From Hysterangium stoloniferum (Eukaryota > Basidiomycota > Agaricomycetes > Hysterangiales > Hysterangiaceae): 64,000 bases of DNA. Each line of letters starts with the position of its first letter. Position 1 is the stretch's first letter. The notes beneath the pieces were generated by a model. It did no database searches. It saw only the letters and a list, made by a program, of their open reading frames with translations, and was not told where the DNA came from. The stretch is from positions 248,001 through 312,000 of the forward strand of contig WHVD01000074.1 of NCBI GenBank assembly GCA_015178975.1, given 5' to 3'. This document shows, piece by piece, positions 10,257 through 20,163 of the stretch. Made by a program: the position numbers and the translations under genes.

Positions 10257-12364
10257 TTAGTGCTGACGTCGACGGTAGTTCAAGATGGAGTAGCCTAAGG
10301 ATGTCATAACTACCAGTACTGCAACAGTAGCTATCCACACGCCATTGGCTTGTGCATCTATTGTAAGGCAAACAATGGAAATAAAGAAGCAGATAATACC
10401 GACTATGGTAAAAACTGCCGCTACTGCTCCTACCATTAACCACATTGACAGGCGTGTCCCAAGGATATCCGCGGTAGAAAGAAACTTGGCTGGTTTCATT
10501 CCAAGGTCTTCCCATGCTTTCTCTGCGGCTCTTGCCTCCTCGGCCTTGGTGTCAGCGGGTAGCATTTTATTAGTTATTTGGGCGGCGGAAGTATGAGTGG
10601 TGGCGGAAGCACGAGCGTCGGAAGCATGAGCGGCGGCGACGTCGGAAGCACGAGCGGCGGCGATGTCGGAAGCATGAACGGCGGCGACATCAGCGATGGC
10701 GGTGCCATGAGCGGCGGCAGTATCATGGGCGGTGGCGGCAGTATCATATGCGGTGGCGGCGGTATCATGAGCGGTGGCGGCGGTATCATGAGCGGCGGCG
10801 GCATGTCGAGCGGCGGCGGCGGCAGCATTATTATCCGCGAAGGCGGCGGCGGCGGCAGCGGCAGAATGAGCAACGGAGACGACGGTGACGGCGACGGCAT
10901 CATCATGACGGTAAGGAGCGACGGCGTCATGAGCGGCGGCGGCATCACGAGCGGCTTTGGCAGCATCACGAGCAGCGTTGGCGGCATCACGAGCGGCGTT
11001 GGCGGCATCACGAGCGGCGTTGGCGACGGAGTAATGTACCTCGGTGATTGGTTTGGCGGCAGCGGCTGTGGCTTCGCTTTTCACAAGCTCGGCAGTATCA
11101 TATGCGGTGGCAGCCGTCTTATGAGCGGTGGCGGCCGTATCATGAGCGGTAGTGGCGGTATGATAAGCGGCGGCGGCATGTTTGGCTGCATCATGAGCGG
11201 TGTCGGCATCATGAGCGGCGGCAGCATCATGAGCGGCGTTGGCGGCATCACGAGCGGCATTGGCGGCATCACGAGCGGCATTGGCGGCCTCACGAGCGAC
11301 GGTGGCGGCGGAGTAATGTGCCTCGGTGGTCGGTTTGGCGGCTGTGGCTTGGCTTTTCACAATCTCGGCAGTATATGTGGTGGCGGCAGTATCATGAGCG
11401 ACGGCGGCGGCATCATGAGCGGCGGCGGCACGTTGAGCGGCGGCGGCCGCAGTATTATGATCGGGGACGACGGCGGCAACATGAGTGGCGGTGATATCAC
11501 GAGTGGCGGTGGTATCACGAGCGGCGATGGCATTATAAGCGTCGACGGCATGATTGGCTGCAGTCTCATGAGCGTCGGCGGCGGTGGCATGACTGGCGGC
11601 AGCAGCACGAGCGGCGGTGGCGGAAGCACGAGCGGCGGTGGCGGCGACACGAGCGGCGTTAGCGGCAGAGTAATGTACCTCGGTGATTGGTTTGGCGGCA
11701 GCGGCAGCGGCTTTGCTTTTCGCAGTCTCAGCAGCGGCGTGTGACTGTTCTGTCGCGGTCGAGGCATGGATAGCTGTAACTAAGGCACAGGCGGCCTTGG
11801 TTGAGGCATTGGCATAGGCATAAACGTCCTCAGCTGCGGCCTGTCGCAAGAACAGTGGAGTTTGCGGCGCCTTAACAATGTACAAGTAAAATGCCTCTCT
11901 GTGTAGCCACTTTGCCATCGGAGTAGTAGTTTCTGAATTGCTGCGAGAATAGAGTACTTTGTTCAGTTGATCCCATGTACTTCGCATTAGCACCTCGTGA
12001 TATAGGGTAGACTGTTGCTCTTTTTTGATTAGAGCTGTTGCGGCCGCCAGACTTAAGAAGCCGGCAGCCACATTGAAAACTATCCCCGTAAAGAAGAGTG
12101 CATTGGTAATCACGAGCAACGTTGTAGGTTTGCCCTGTAGGAGAAAAGAGTTACCCAGCGTGGTGGCTTGAACACCGGCAACAAATGTCGACTTTCAGGA
12201 GTAAAAAGAGTGTATCAGCTATGATAGAGAGGAAATTTCAGAGATTGCGAACTCACGAGGGTTGATTGCGAAAGAAACCGTTCTCTCAAAGCTTTCACGG
12301 TATCAGGCTTCAAAGGCTCGTTCCCCCATGAAAGAAATCTTTCTACCAAGCTCATGATCGCCAT
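10257..12364 (-). CDS. Alanine-rich multi-pass membrane protein
   Basis: Two exons are joined by a 65-bp intron (12192-12256; donor gtgagt, acceptor aag, branch-like ctgat). Exon 1 gives a short cytosolic-looking start with SLVERFLSWGNEPLKPDTVK, and exon 2 opens with STFVAGVQATTLGNSFLLQG. The most likely starts are Met codons at 12364 or 12354; a further upstream exon is possible. A hydrophobic segment (ITNALFFTGIVFNVAAGFLS) follows, then a conserved-looking stretch with TWDQLNKVL and KWLHREAFYLY, about 400 residues of Ala-rich heptad-like repeats, and two C-terminal membrane segments (LMVGAVAAVFTIVGIICFF; VWIATVAVLVVMTSLGYSI). The ends resemble a multicopy Agaricomycete membrane family; the Ala-rich middle looks like an expansion. 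Three long modules each begin KS.A...KP.TE.HYS. Function unknown. Confidence 0.75.
10578..11700 (-). repeat. GC-rich coding minisatellite (AARDAAN-type)
   Basis: The middle of the membrane-protein gene is built from short Ala-rich heptads such as AARDAAN and HDTAATA, encoded by 21-bp near-repeats such as gcggcatcacgagcggcgttg on the plus strand. Three larger modules restart with KPITEVHYS, KPTTEAHYS and KPITEVHYS. The strong strand asymmetry also leaves a 388-codon Gly/Ser frame open on the opposite strand, which I regard as a shadow. Confidence 0.8.
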
Positions 12365-12761
12365 CTTGGCAAACTGTAAGGTTATTGTGATTATGGGGTT
12401 GATGAAGATGTTCAGGGGAAGACAACTGGGGAGGAAGATTATAGGTCGATTGTTACCATTCGCGTATGTCCTTCCAGATCTGATGGCATCAAGTGTGAAA
12501 TCAAATGAGGTCGACTTCACTCCGCTGTAAGGCCCCCAGCCACTGCATATTTGTCAAAGACGCAATAAACAATGCGAGCAGCCATGGGTGTTAAATAACA
12601 TGTCTGCCTGCCTAGATCTCAAGTTGCTGTAATTCTATATAGTCACTTATAAATATGCACAGTCTAGCCTGATCTGGTAGCATTGAAATATATGTACTTT
12701 ACAATCTTATTAAAAAAAATTTAGAACGATAATAAAAAACGAAAATAGGCATGGCAAGACA

Positions 12762-13178
12762 TTATGCACGATGGCCACGACAGTCTGCAATATGAGCCTT
12801 GAATGCCTTGGGAGGGAAATAAGCAGCACATTCATCACAAAATTCAAGTATATCGGGGTTTCCATCTCGATCGGTGTCCAAGCTGCTGGTGTGAGATAAA
12901 CGATCACAACTCGACCTGTCGACAGCGGGAGCTGAGCAATGACTATGACTTGGGCCAACGACTATTCCGCCGATGGGACTACTGCTCGATTGGCTCGAAC
13001 GAAAATGAGTGGGAGTAGAAAAAAGGGGTGAGCGTACTTCGTGCTGCTGAGTGAGGGCATGGGTTCCGATCGCACGTTGAAGTCGGGATCGTGAGGCTGC
13101 TTGAATACCAGGCGGTACCAATGCTATTGCTGGTGAGATTTGAAGGTAGTGTTGAAGTAACAGCGTTACGTAAGCCAT
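12762..13178 (-). CDS. Small ORF with C-terminal zinc-finger-like motif
   Basis: An open frame of 138 codons in CpG-normal DNA. The N-terminal half is Ser/Gln-rich and of low complexity. The last 30 residues contain CDECAAYFPPKAFKAHIADC, a C-x2-C...H-x4-C arrangement typical of a single C2HC/C2H2 finger, preceded by DTDRDGNPD. The N-terminus may begin in another exon because I see no clear promoter or initiation context. The protein could bind nucleic acid or another protein; I do not recognise the gene. Confidence 0.4.
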   Translation of the reverse strand: MAYVTLLLQHYLQISPAIALVPPGIQAASRSRLQRAIGTHALTQQHEVRSPLFSTPTHFRSSQSSSSPIGGIVVGPSHSHCSAPAVDRSSCDRLSHTSSLDTDRDGNPDILEFCDECAAYFPPKAFKAHIADCRGHRA

Positions 13179-13270
13179 ATTTGGTAAGCTGGAACATAGT
13201 ACATATTGGGGAACTGTATAGTTCCCACTACGCGAGGCATACTATATATAGTTATACCTCCAAATGTGTA

Positions 13271-13424
13271 ACCTCTTAGTGGAGTTATCACTCACTAAGA
13301 GGTATGTAAAGGAATCTTTTATTAGTTACTAGACATGTTACTTACTCTACCTATAGTTCTTATTAGGTAGATACTTATATATACTTAGTGGAGTTATCAC
13401 TCACTAAGAGTTCTTATTAGAACT
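13271..13424. repeat. Repeated small hairpins
   Basis: acctcttagtg (13271-13281) and cactaagaggt (13293-13303) are perfect 11-base arms around gagttatcact. The same arm-loop-arm core, with 7-base arms, recurs at 13384-13408 and is followed directly by another hairpin, agttct-tatt-agaact (13409-13424). The word agttcttattag also occurs twice. This may be a tandem MITE-like element or a structured regulatory repeat. Confidence 0.75.
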
Positions 13425-13786
13425 GCGCATTTTGCGTTAACAGGTAGCTATTAATTATACAACTGTACTCACCAGCTGCCACAGGATGACTCACTGCATA
13501 TGCGAGAGAAGATCGCTTGCGAATTGTTATAAGTACCCTCCTATGAAGAGGAGTGCGAGGTGGAATATGGCGATATGGTGAAAAAAAATACTAGACTGCT
13601 TAGTCAGCAACACAGCTCAAATCTCCAGTTCGGTACGAGGGATATATGTATGTTAAAACACCTCGGACCTAAGACATTACATTTTTTTTATAGCAAGATT
13701 TATTTATATTATACTTTATTAAGCTATTTATTATTTATTTGTGAGTATTAGACTAACATTGTAAATGGTCCAAGCTCTTCCATCCC

Positions 13787-15891
13787 ATGTCCCTCACATC
13801 AGAGCAAGTCGAAGCAGTAAAAAAAGCAAGGCAAATTCTCGAAGACGTTGGGCTACTCAAATACTCAACTCAAACTGACTTGCCATTAGAACTTGACAAT
13901 ATCTGTTGTCTTGTCACACAAAATACACAGCCTGCTAGTCCACCTCTTCCCCTTCAAAAATATAATGCTCCTCCATCCCAATTATTCAGTGCTGAAGATA
14001 TACTACTCAAAAAAAATCAAGTGACATGCAAACATTATGCAGACTCATTTATATATCACCCAACAGGTGTTATTGTGGAGTTTCCAGAAGCTGCAGCTGT
14101 TTTAAAGGGTTCTTGCTCATTTTTTCCCTGTAAACTCTGAAAACTACATAGACCCAAAGGAAAATATTCAGTATTCTCTCTTGGAAGCCAACATGGTGGC
14201 CAAGAAAATATCAAATGTCATATGTTGCATGACAGGCATACTGGGGAGTCAGTATTCTGCTCACAGCTTAAAATAAAGTGTAAGTTCAAGTTTTGAAACC
14301 AACCTTTTTCAGCTTAAAACAAATCTAATCCTTTAGGTTGTGGAATAAAAAAGTGCTCTTTCAACAAACAGCCCTCTTTCTTTTTAGGAAAACCTGTTTC
14401 ACAAGCCTTCAATGCTTCACAAGAAGTATTTATAAAAACCCTAGCATTCTATTCCTCTTTGAGGGAGCATGGATGCATTTTTGACATGAAAAATGATTTA
14501 TTAGTTGCAGAGGATAACAGCAAAGAGTTTGGGGCTCATGAAATGACTTCAGCAGGTACATACTATGAAGGACTTTGTGATATGCATTCAAAGCTGCACT
14601 GGGAAGCTCTTATTCCATAGGAATGATTATGGTAAAGCCTTCATTCAGTGAGTTTTTGTTTTATTACTCGTGTGAAGTTGCCTGACAACTGGTTTATGAA
14701 CTCATAGTTGTGAATATTGCCGAAAAGGCCATAATGCTCATCTACTTCTTTTAAATCTTCAAGAATATAATTTGACTTATTTGGAGGCATTGTTCAACAA
14801 TGATATTCAATTAATCTTGGAAATAGAACTACAGGCCTCAGTGGAAGGCTATGGACCATTGGCACCCTGTACTACAGTTGCTACACCATGTGAACAGAAG
14901 GCATTTTGTTGTAAATGGCATAAATTTCCATAGAACCCTTTTCTCATACTATGTGGTAGCAAACTGGCATAGAGACTCAAATGGAATTTTGACTAAAGGC
15001 ACTATGGATCACACTGAAGAATGTCCTGTTCGATTTGAATTTTATTATCCATACAATCTAACTTGCTGTCCATACATCCTCATCATTTGCCACAAAAAGC
15101 ACTCCCATGCAAATCCTACTCCTTCTAAAACACAAGCTGTCTTGACAGTGTTTTATAAGCTTCTGGAGTCTCTGGAATGGAGATTGGCTGATGCAACTCC
15201 AAGAAGAATTCTACTTGATTCGGCATTCATGTCTGGCCTTTGAAGCATATTAAATTGGAGCAAGACTTGCGACATTCGGAGACCTACACCCATCTTTAGC
15301 AAATGCAGATCATACATGTCGTTTAATCAACAACCTCCAACATACTTATTATCCTCATGGAACAGGATTTGAAGGTATATGTTATCTCCCTAGATCTATT
15401 GTGTTAACTGCTTACCAAGTTACAGGAGCAGCTCATCTTCTCAAGGAACATAGGCTATTGCTGCCAGCTGACAGATATGTTCATTGTATTGAGAAGCATG
15501 AAATTCCGAAAGAAGGTACATTTTCACTGATAATTTGCATGTTCAAAGCTATGAGCGAACTACTTTTAAAAACAAAATGGCCTTCAATTGATACATCATT
15601 CAAAAGACTGCATAACTGGCAGGAATTTGAAATTGAGGCTTGGTTCTCTGAATATAACCGCTGTAAGTAATTTTATTTTTCTTTATTTGTAATACATTCT
15701 AACACATGCTTTAGCCATAGTAGTTGCTCGGGCTTTCACTACCTCTCAAAGTGCAGAGGCACATAGAATATTATTCTGGCGCATTTTTGAGGTAGTTGAA
15801 GAGGATACAGGATCTCCAATTCAACTTCATCATATTCATGGTGTTGGTTGGGATTCAATCATGGCCGATGGTGATAGAGGGCAGGCTGTAG
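13787..15891 (+). pseudogene. Decayed multicopy Agaricomycete gene (transposase-like?)
   Basis: Pieces of one long protein family lie in order on the plus strand. They are an N-terminal exon (13787-14140; ADSFIYHPTGVIVEFPEAAA), GSQHGGQENIKCHMLHDRHT (about 14180), LEALFNNDIQLILEIELQAS with GYGPLAPCTTVAT (about 14775-14890), LESLEWRLADATPRRILLDS (about 15160), then WPSIDTSFKRLHNWQEFEIE (15570-15640). A good intron at 15663-15714 leads to VVARAFTTSQSAEAH and HHIHGVGWDSIMADGDRGQA, ending at a donor gtgagt at 15892. Stops and shifts interrupt the middle and the 3' end is missing. From memory the family is widespread and repetitive in mushrooms, and its spaced acidic residues suggest a transposase origin; that is inference. 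It ends 60 bp from the convergent gene at 15951. Confidence 0.65.
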
Positions 15892-15950
15892 GTGAGTATT
15901 TTATTTATTCAGTGTAATTAATAGATACAGAATGACTACAAAGGTTAACG

Positions 15951-17150
15951 TTACTTCCTCTGGATAGCCCTCTCTAACTCGTCTATCTTGGCCTGCAGTT
16001 TTTGTCTTTCCTCTATACCCGCTTCCATACCCTTTTGTATACCCGCTTCCATACCCTCTTCCCTACCCTTTTGTATACCCGCTTCCATACCCTCTTCCCT
16101 ACCCTCTTCCCTACCCTCTTCCCTACCCTCTTCCCTACCCTCTTCCCTACCCTTTTGTATACCAGTCTGCTCGTGTTCTTTGAGCTCAGCTTCCTGCCGC
16201 TCTCGTGCTAGGCGAATCTGTCACCAGCTATAAGCCTCCAAAAGAATCCCCATATCCAAGACATGCACCTCATCACAAACTCTATCATGTTCCTTGCGAA
16301 ATTTTCCAGCAATAACTGCAACTTGCTCCTGTCTTGTTTTGTGACAGGGAATACCCGCCCATCCACCTTTGCTGTATTCTTCACCCGACCAAGCCTGCCC
16401 AACATCAACATCTTGAGACAAAGACCTGTCAACACGAAATCTATATGCCTCTTCCAGTACCCTCAACACCATATCCGAGAACCAGTAGCACTGCCTACTC
16501 AAGAGCCGGTATTGGCTATTATGGGCCCTGACCACCCAAGCAGCGATAGCGAGGTCGATGAGGGTGATATTGGTGTTTCTAAGGTCAACCTTTTCGAGCA
16601 CCCTGTCCTGTCTTGGCCATCCGCTAACCGTGGAAACCTCGTCCGAAGCTGCACGCTCTTTGAGTGAGTCCATCGATGATGAGACACGAGAGGCGGAATG
16701 TTGCTTGCTGGTGGTAGGAGTATAGTCTTCCGGAAACCGCTCAATGCGAAGATAGCGAGTGCAGCCGTCAGCATGCCGAATCTTAGCAATGAAGTATTCG
16801 TGCATTGCCGACGTATCCCTTTCCTTCATCTGCCGTAACTCCAGCGCTCTTGAATTTTCTATAATGTGGGCATACTCTGCTGAAATGATATAATTGCAGA
16901 GCTCTGGATGCCATGAATCAATTCCAGATTTGTCGGGGCACCCTGTAGATAGGTTGGCTTTGTGGTCGGCCATGTGAAGAAGTTGTAGCAGGGCTGGGAT
17001 AAAGGAGGCAGTGAAGGATGTGAGTGAGAATCGTGAGGTTTGCTGGGCTTTTGACGGCTTCATTATTACCAACTGTGAACTTGTTGTAGTTATGCGATAG
17101 ATCGATAAAGCCACGATGAAAACTAACTTGCCCGTGCAACAACAATCCAA
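15951..17150 (-). pseudogene. Multicopy gene with Glu/Arg/Gly coiled tail, in-frame TGA
   Basis: One minus-strand frame encodes a 309-residue body and, after a single in-frame TGA at 16221-16223, about 90 more residues ending at TAA (15951). The body has SRFSLTSFTASFIPALLQLL, GCPDKSGIDSWHPELCNYII, MHEYFIAKIRHADG and RYLRIER, with VHVLDMGILLEAYSW just before the TGA. After it comes QIRLARERQEAELKEHEQTG and then a run of GREE repeats ending in a short coil. The family is common and uncharacterised in Agaricomycetes, and in my recollection the body and charged tail form one protein. Here the tail is cut off unless the TGA is removed by splicing or read through. The Met at 17063 (MKPSKAQQ) is the likelier start. 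Confidence 0.65.
16018..16155 (-). repeat. 12-bp coding microsatellite (GREE repeats)
   Basis: Copies of cctcttccctac (plus strand), interspersed with cttttgtatacccgcttccata, encode tandem Gly-Arg-Glu-Glu and occasional GMEAGIQK units on the minus strand. The repeat length is a multiple of three, so copy number can change without a frameshift. Confidence 0.9.
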
Positions 17151-17159
17151 TGTTTTTTT

Positions 17160-18930
17160 CCAGAGGGAAGGCGACTGAATCAGAATTGAATTTGGCAGGG
17201 TGTCACCATCCTAATGACATTACGCAAGGTGACACAAATGAGGTCTGACAGTTCAGTAAAGAAATGAAGGAAAGGTCATTTTCTAATTGGCGCCTAATGA
17301 AAATTCAATAAATATTCATACCGATTTCTGCTCTTGTACAAGTCCGATGACACCTTATATGTGCAGCTTTGTTCAGTAATGGCCAAATAAACGTGGTACA
17401 TCAACCTTTTCAAGTTGAATATCCGGCACTGGTGACAGAACATCGATCGATCCACGCATCGAGTATATGGGGCAGCACTTGGAGCACTCTAAATTGGATC
17501 GAACACGAGGCGGGGTCCCTGGTCAACACATGCATCCCTCAAGAAGACCCCCTAGTTACCCTATTAAACTAATAAATCAAATCTCCAACCTGATAATATT
17601 TTTATGGAGTTTGATTGCTGTATATTGTGTGCTACCTGGACACACTCTAGACGTCGTTCGGTATTCTAAGTGTTTCAACGCCTAATATGTACGCGACCTT
17701 GTCTGGACTCAAAATCATAGCCGCAATTCATGCTGCTTTCTTTGAAGTACTTATTCCTCAGTTTCATGAGTAGTCTTCAATATATTTAGTTTATATATTT
17801 AATCGTTACTTGATGGCTTATCGTGGTAACAATACAACCCCACATTACACACCCTATCTCAGATAGAAATCGAAATCAAGAATTAGGCCCACACACGATC
17901 CGAAGCATAAAGGATGGGGACAATCAATAAGGGAAAGGGTAGGATAAACGGTTCATGCAAAGACTCACACATAACACTCAATTGAGATCTCAGAAGCACT
18001 CCTCGGGTCTCAATATCGTAAGCACCCCTCGTCCCCCCGTCCCCTTAACCTAACCTTTACACTCAAGGCCTTAGCATTTGTGACAGCCTACGCAGCTACC
18101 TCCTTTCCACATCGACCAAGGAGATCGCACCGAGGTTTTGTTTGTGCACCTGCCTTCAAAGACGAGGGTGCCACCCATCTGGAGTGTGTGAATCATTGTG
18201 GCTGGGGTTTAGCGTTCCTGAGCGAAAGCGGTGGTCCGTCCCGTGGATGACAGCGTGGTTGGAGCCAAAGTAAGTTCGTTCATGTCGTTTTTTTTATCAG
18301 CGAGTGCGGTCCCCCCACTAATCGAAATCTACATCAAACGAGAATATCTCCTTGGTCAACTACCCCAAAAAAAAAAAAGCTATCGTCGACTGGTTGCTAC
18401 GACAAATTCATAAACTAAACCCACCACTCAACCTCGCCCTTCTGGCATCCTTCACATGAACCCCACGTGTCGATCGAAAAAATGATGCAAGGTAGCGTGC
18501 GCACAGCGAGGGAAGAAGGCTTTCACTCTTGATACTGTAATCCACGTTGGGAGTCGGCATCCGCCACGATCGAAATGTACAGCGCTCCCCTCGACCCCCA
18601 ATAATGTCCCTCCCAGACCATACTGTCCCCCCGAGGCGATCGAAATGTACCCTCTCCTCTTCCCCTTGGTTTAGAACCCAAATCAAAGAAATATGTCCCT
18701 TCCGCATGCACGCAGCACCACACTGTCCCCAGAGGGCTCCAATGGCACTAGTTCCTGCACCGACCAGACCATCAAGAGGAGGGGGGGGGGGAGTCGTGTC
18801 GTGTCCGTTCAGTTTTTAAATGGCGATAAGATATCGAAGGGGGAGTAGTACATTTCAAGAGGATGTTTTAATGAATATTATAATATAATATAATATAATT
18901 CTTGCTGCCCAACAAACACAGGACCACCCC
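17160..18930. other. Intergenic, no confident gene
   Basis: Only short ORFs. The words ccctagttaccctattaaactaataa near 17547 resemble ccctagccactccattaaactaataa near 47527, so a shared repeat end is present. Homopolymer runs occur at 18371 (A) and 18780 (G), and a (taata)n stretch near 18880. No conserved protein was recognised. Confidence 0.45.
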
Positions 18931-18934
18931 GGAG

Positions 18935-19030
18935 CATATATTTAGAAAATTGGGCGCTAGTACAGGGACAGATGCCCTGCATTGACACCCATTCTGGGGG
19001 GGGGTTCATTTTCTAGAGTGGCATGGCGGC
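18935..19030. repeat. Direct repeat, copy A (pairs with 19885-19980)
   Basis: About 95 bp (atatttagaaaattgggcgc ... ctagagtggcatggcg) recur at 19885-19980 with a handful of differences. The second copy is contiguous with the HEAT-exon relic, so the pair probably marks a local duplication of a DUF6535/HEAT locus. Confidence 0.85.
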
Positions 19031-19169
19031 TTGTTATCCACACACAGGCTAAGTTCTAAGTTTTGCTGGAAAAAAAAAAGACGGGTAAATAAAAGTTATG
19101 TGGATGTATATGTATCAAAAAATAATAATAATATATAGATATATATATATAATATAATATAGAAAGGGT

Positions 19170-19575
19170 AGATGTTAGTCTTATTCTCCCCCCCTGAGGT
19201 GGAGGGTCCTTTTGATTAGGGTATTCTCCCCTGAGGTGGAGGGTCCACCTTTTTCATAGAAGAGTCCAAAGAGTCCAAAGAGTTTTTTACACCAAGTCCT
19301 AATATTTTTGCGAGAGACAGGCAGTTAAAGTTGTGTGCCTAATGTGGGGTATGTGGATGTATGTGGGGGCCAGCGTCTAAATGGCCAGATGTTTCCGCCC
19401 TCGGTAAACTGCCAGCCTTCTTTCTGGCTAAGGTGGACCTTTCTACGAAAACTGTGGAGTCTTCTACACAAACTGTGGAGTCTTCTATGAAAACTCGGTT
19501 GGAGTCTTCTACAAAAATGAGTGGAATAGTGGACCCCCCACCTCAGGGGCGAATAGTCCTAATACGTACAAGGGG
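19170..19575. mobile_element. Fold-back MITE-like insertion
   Basis: The left arm (tgttagtcttattctcccc, cctgaggtggagggtcc) and right arm (ggaccccccacctcagggg, cgaatagtcctaata) are inverted copies. The interior has inverted short repeats of tctacaaaaactgtggagtc. The layout is that of a small non-autonomous fold-back element sitting inside the DUF6535 relic. The exact tips and target duplication are unclear. Confidence 0.5.
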
Positions 19576-19689
19576 GGGGGTAGACATATAATTTGGTGGA
19601 AGGGTTTTTTGGATAAACCCTAATTTGTGGGAAAAAAGAAGTGTGCATGTGTGGAAATAATACATATATATAATAGAATATAATATACA

Positions 19690-20160
19690 ATATTTGGAGA
19701 CTTCAAAAGACTGAGATGAGACGTCTTGGCAGTGAACTGATTTTGGAGTGTGACGGATTTCCTGAAGAGGATCTACCTGCAAATTCTTCCTACTTTTCGT
19801 CAGGAAAGTAGTAAGAATCACTCCTGTAAGCTAAGCGGGGGAGGGCTGGGGCCATATGACGTCCCTGGGTTAAACCGGTGGTAGATGTATATTTAGAAAT
19901 TGGGCGCTAGTATGGGGACAGATGCCCTGCATTGACGCCCATCTCAGAGGGGATTCATTTTCTAGAGTGGCATGGCGACTGATTCTGATCACATTCTCAC
20001 CCACTGCACCTTGCTCTGAAAGTTTTGCCAGTGCTGATAATCTGCAGGATTGAATGTTCTCGTCAGAGTCCTTCAGCAGTGTGACAAAGTCACAAATGGC
20101 ACCATGTAGGCCACTTCCAAGTCTAGCTGAAAACTGCATATTATATTGCACCCCCATTTC
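19690..20160 (-). pseudogene. DUF6535 and HEAT exon relics
   Basis: Minus-strand 20005-20154 encodes GVQYNMQFSARLGSGLHGAI then VTLLKDSDENIQSCRLSALA and KLSEQ, ending at a gtgcag donor. It matches the first HEAT exon of the large gene at 45320-45568 (GVRYNMRWFAARFPTGIFGA). Further on, about 19774-19823, ILTTFLTKSRKNLQ followed by an intron and SFEVSK matches the DUF6535 exons at 46852-46973 (AVITAFLIEIRKDLQ, PFEVSK). In the intact gene DUF6535 comes first; here HEAT lies upstream of DUF6535. These are therefore parts of two neighbouring paralogues or a rearrangement, and neither is complete. Confidence 0.75.
19885..19980. repeat. Direct repeat, copy B (pairs with 18935-19030)
   Basis: Second copy of the 95-bp block, lying immediately downstream (minus strand) of the HEAT exon relic. 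Confidence 0.85.
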
Positions 20161-20163
20161 CAT

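Noticed and set aside
10578-11744. 388-codon Gly/Ser-rich plus-strand ORF
   Set aside because: It is antisense to the alanine-rich gene, which has an intron and membrane segments; GC-rich repeats keep the opposite frame open.
16263-16667. 134-codon plus-strand ORF
   Set aside because: Antisense shadow of the multicopy gene at 15951-17150.
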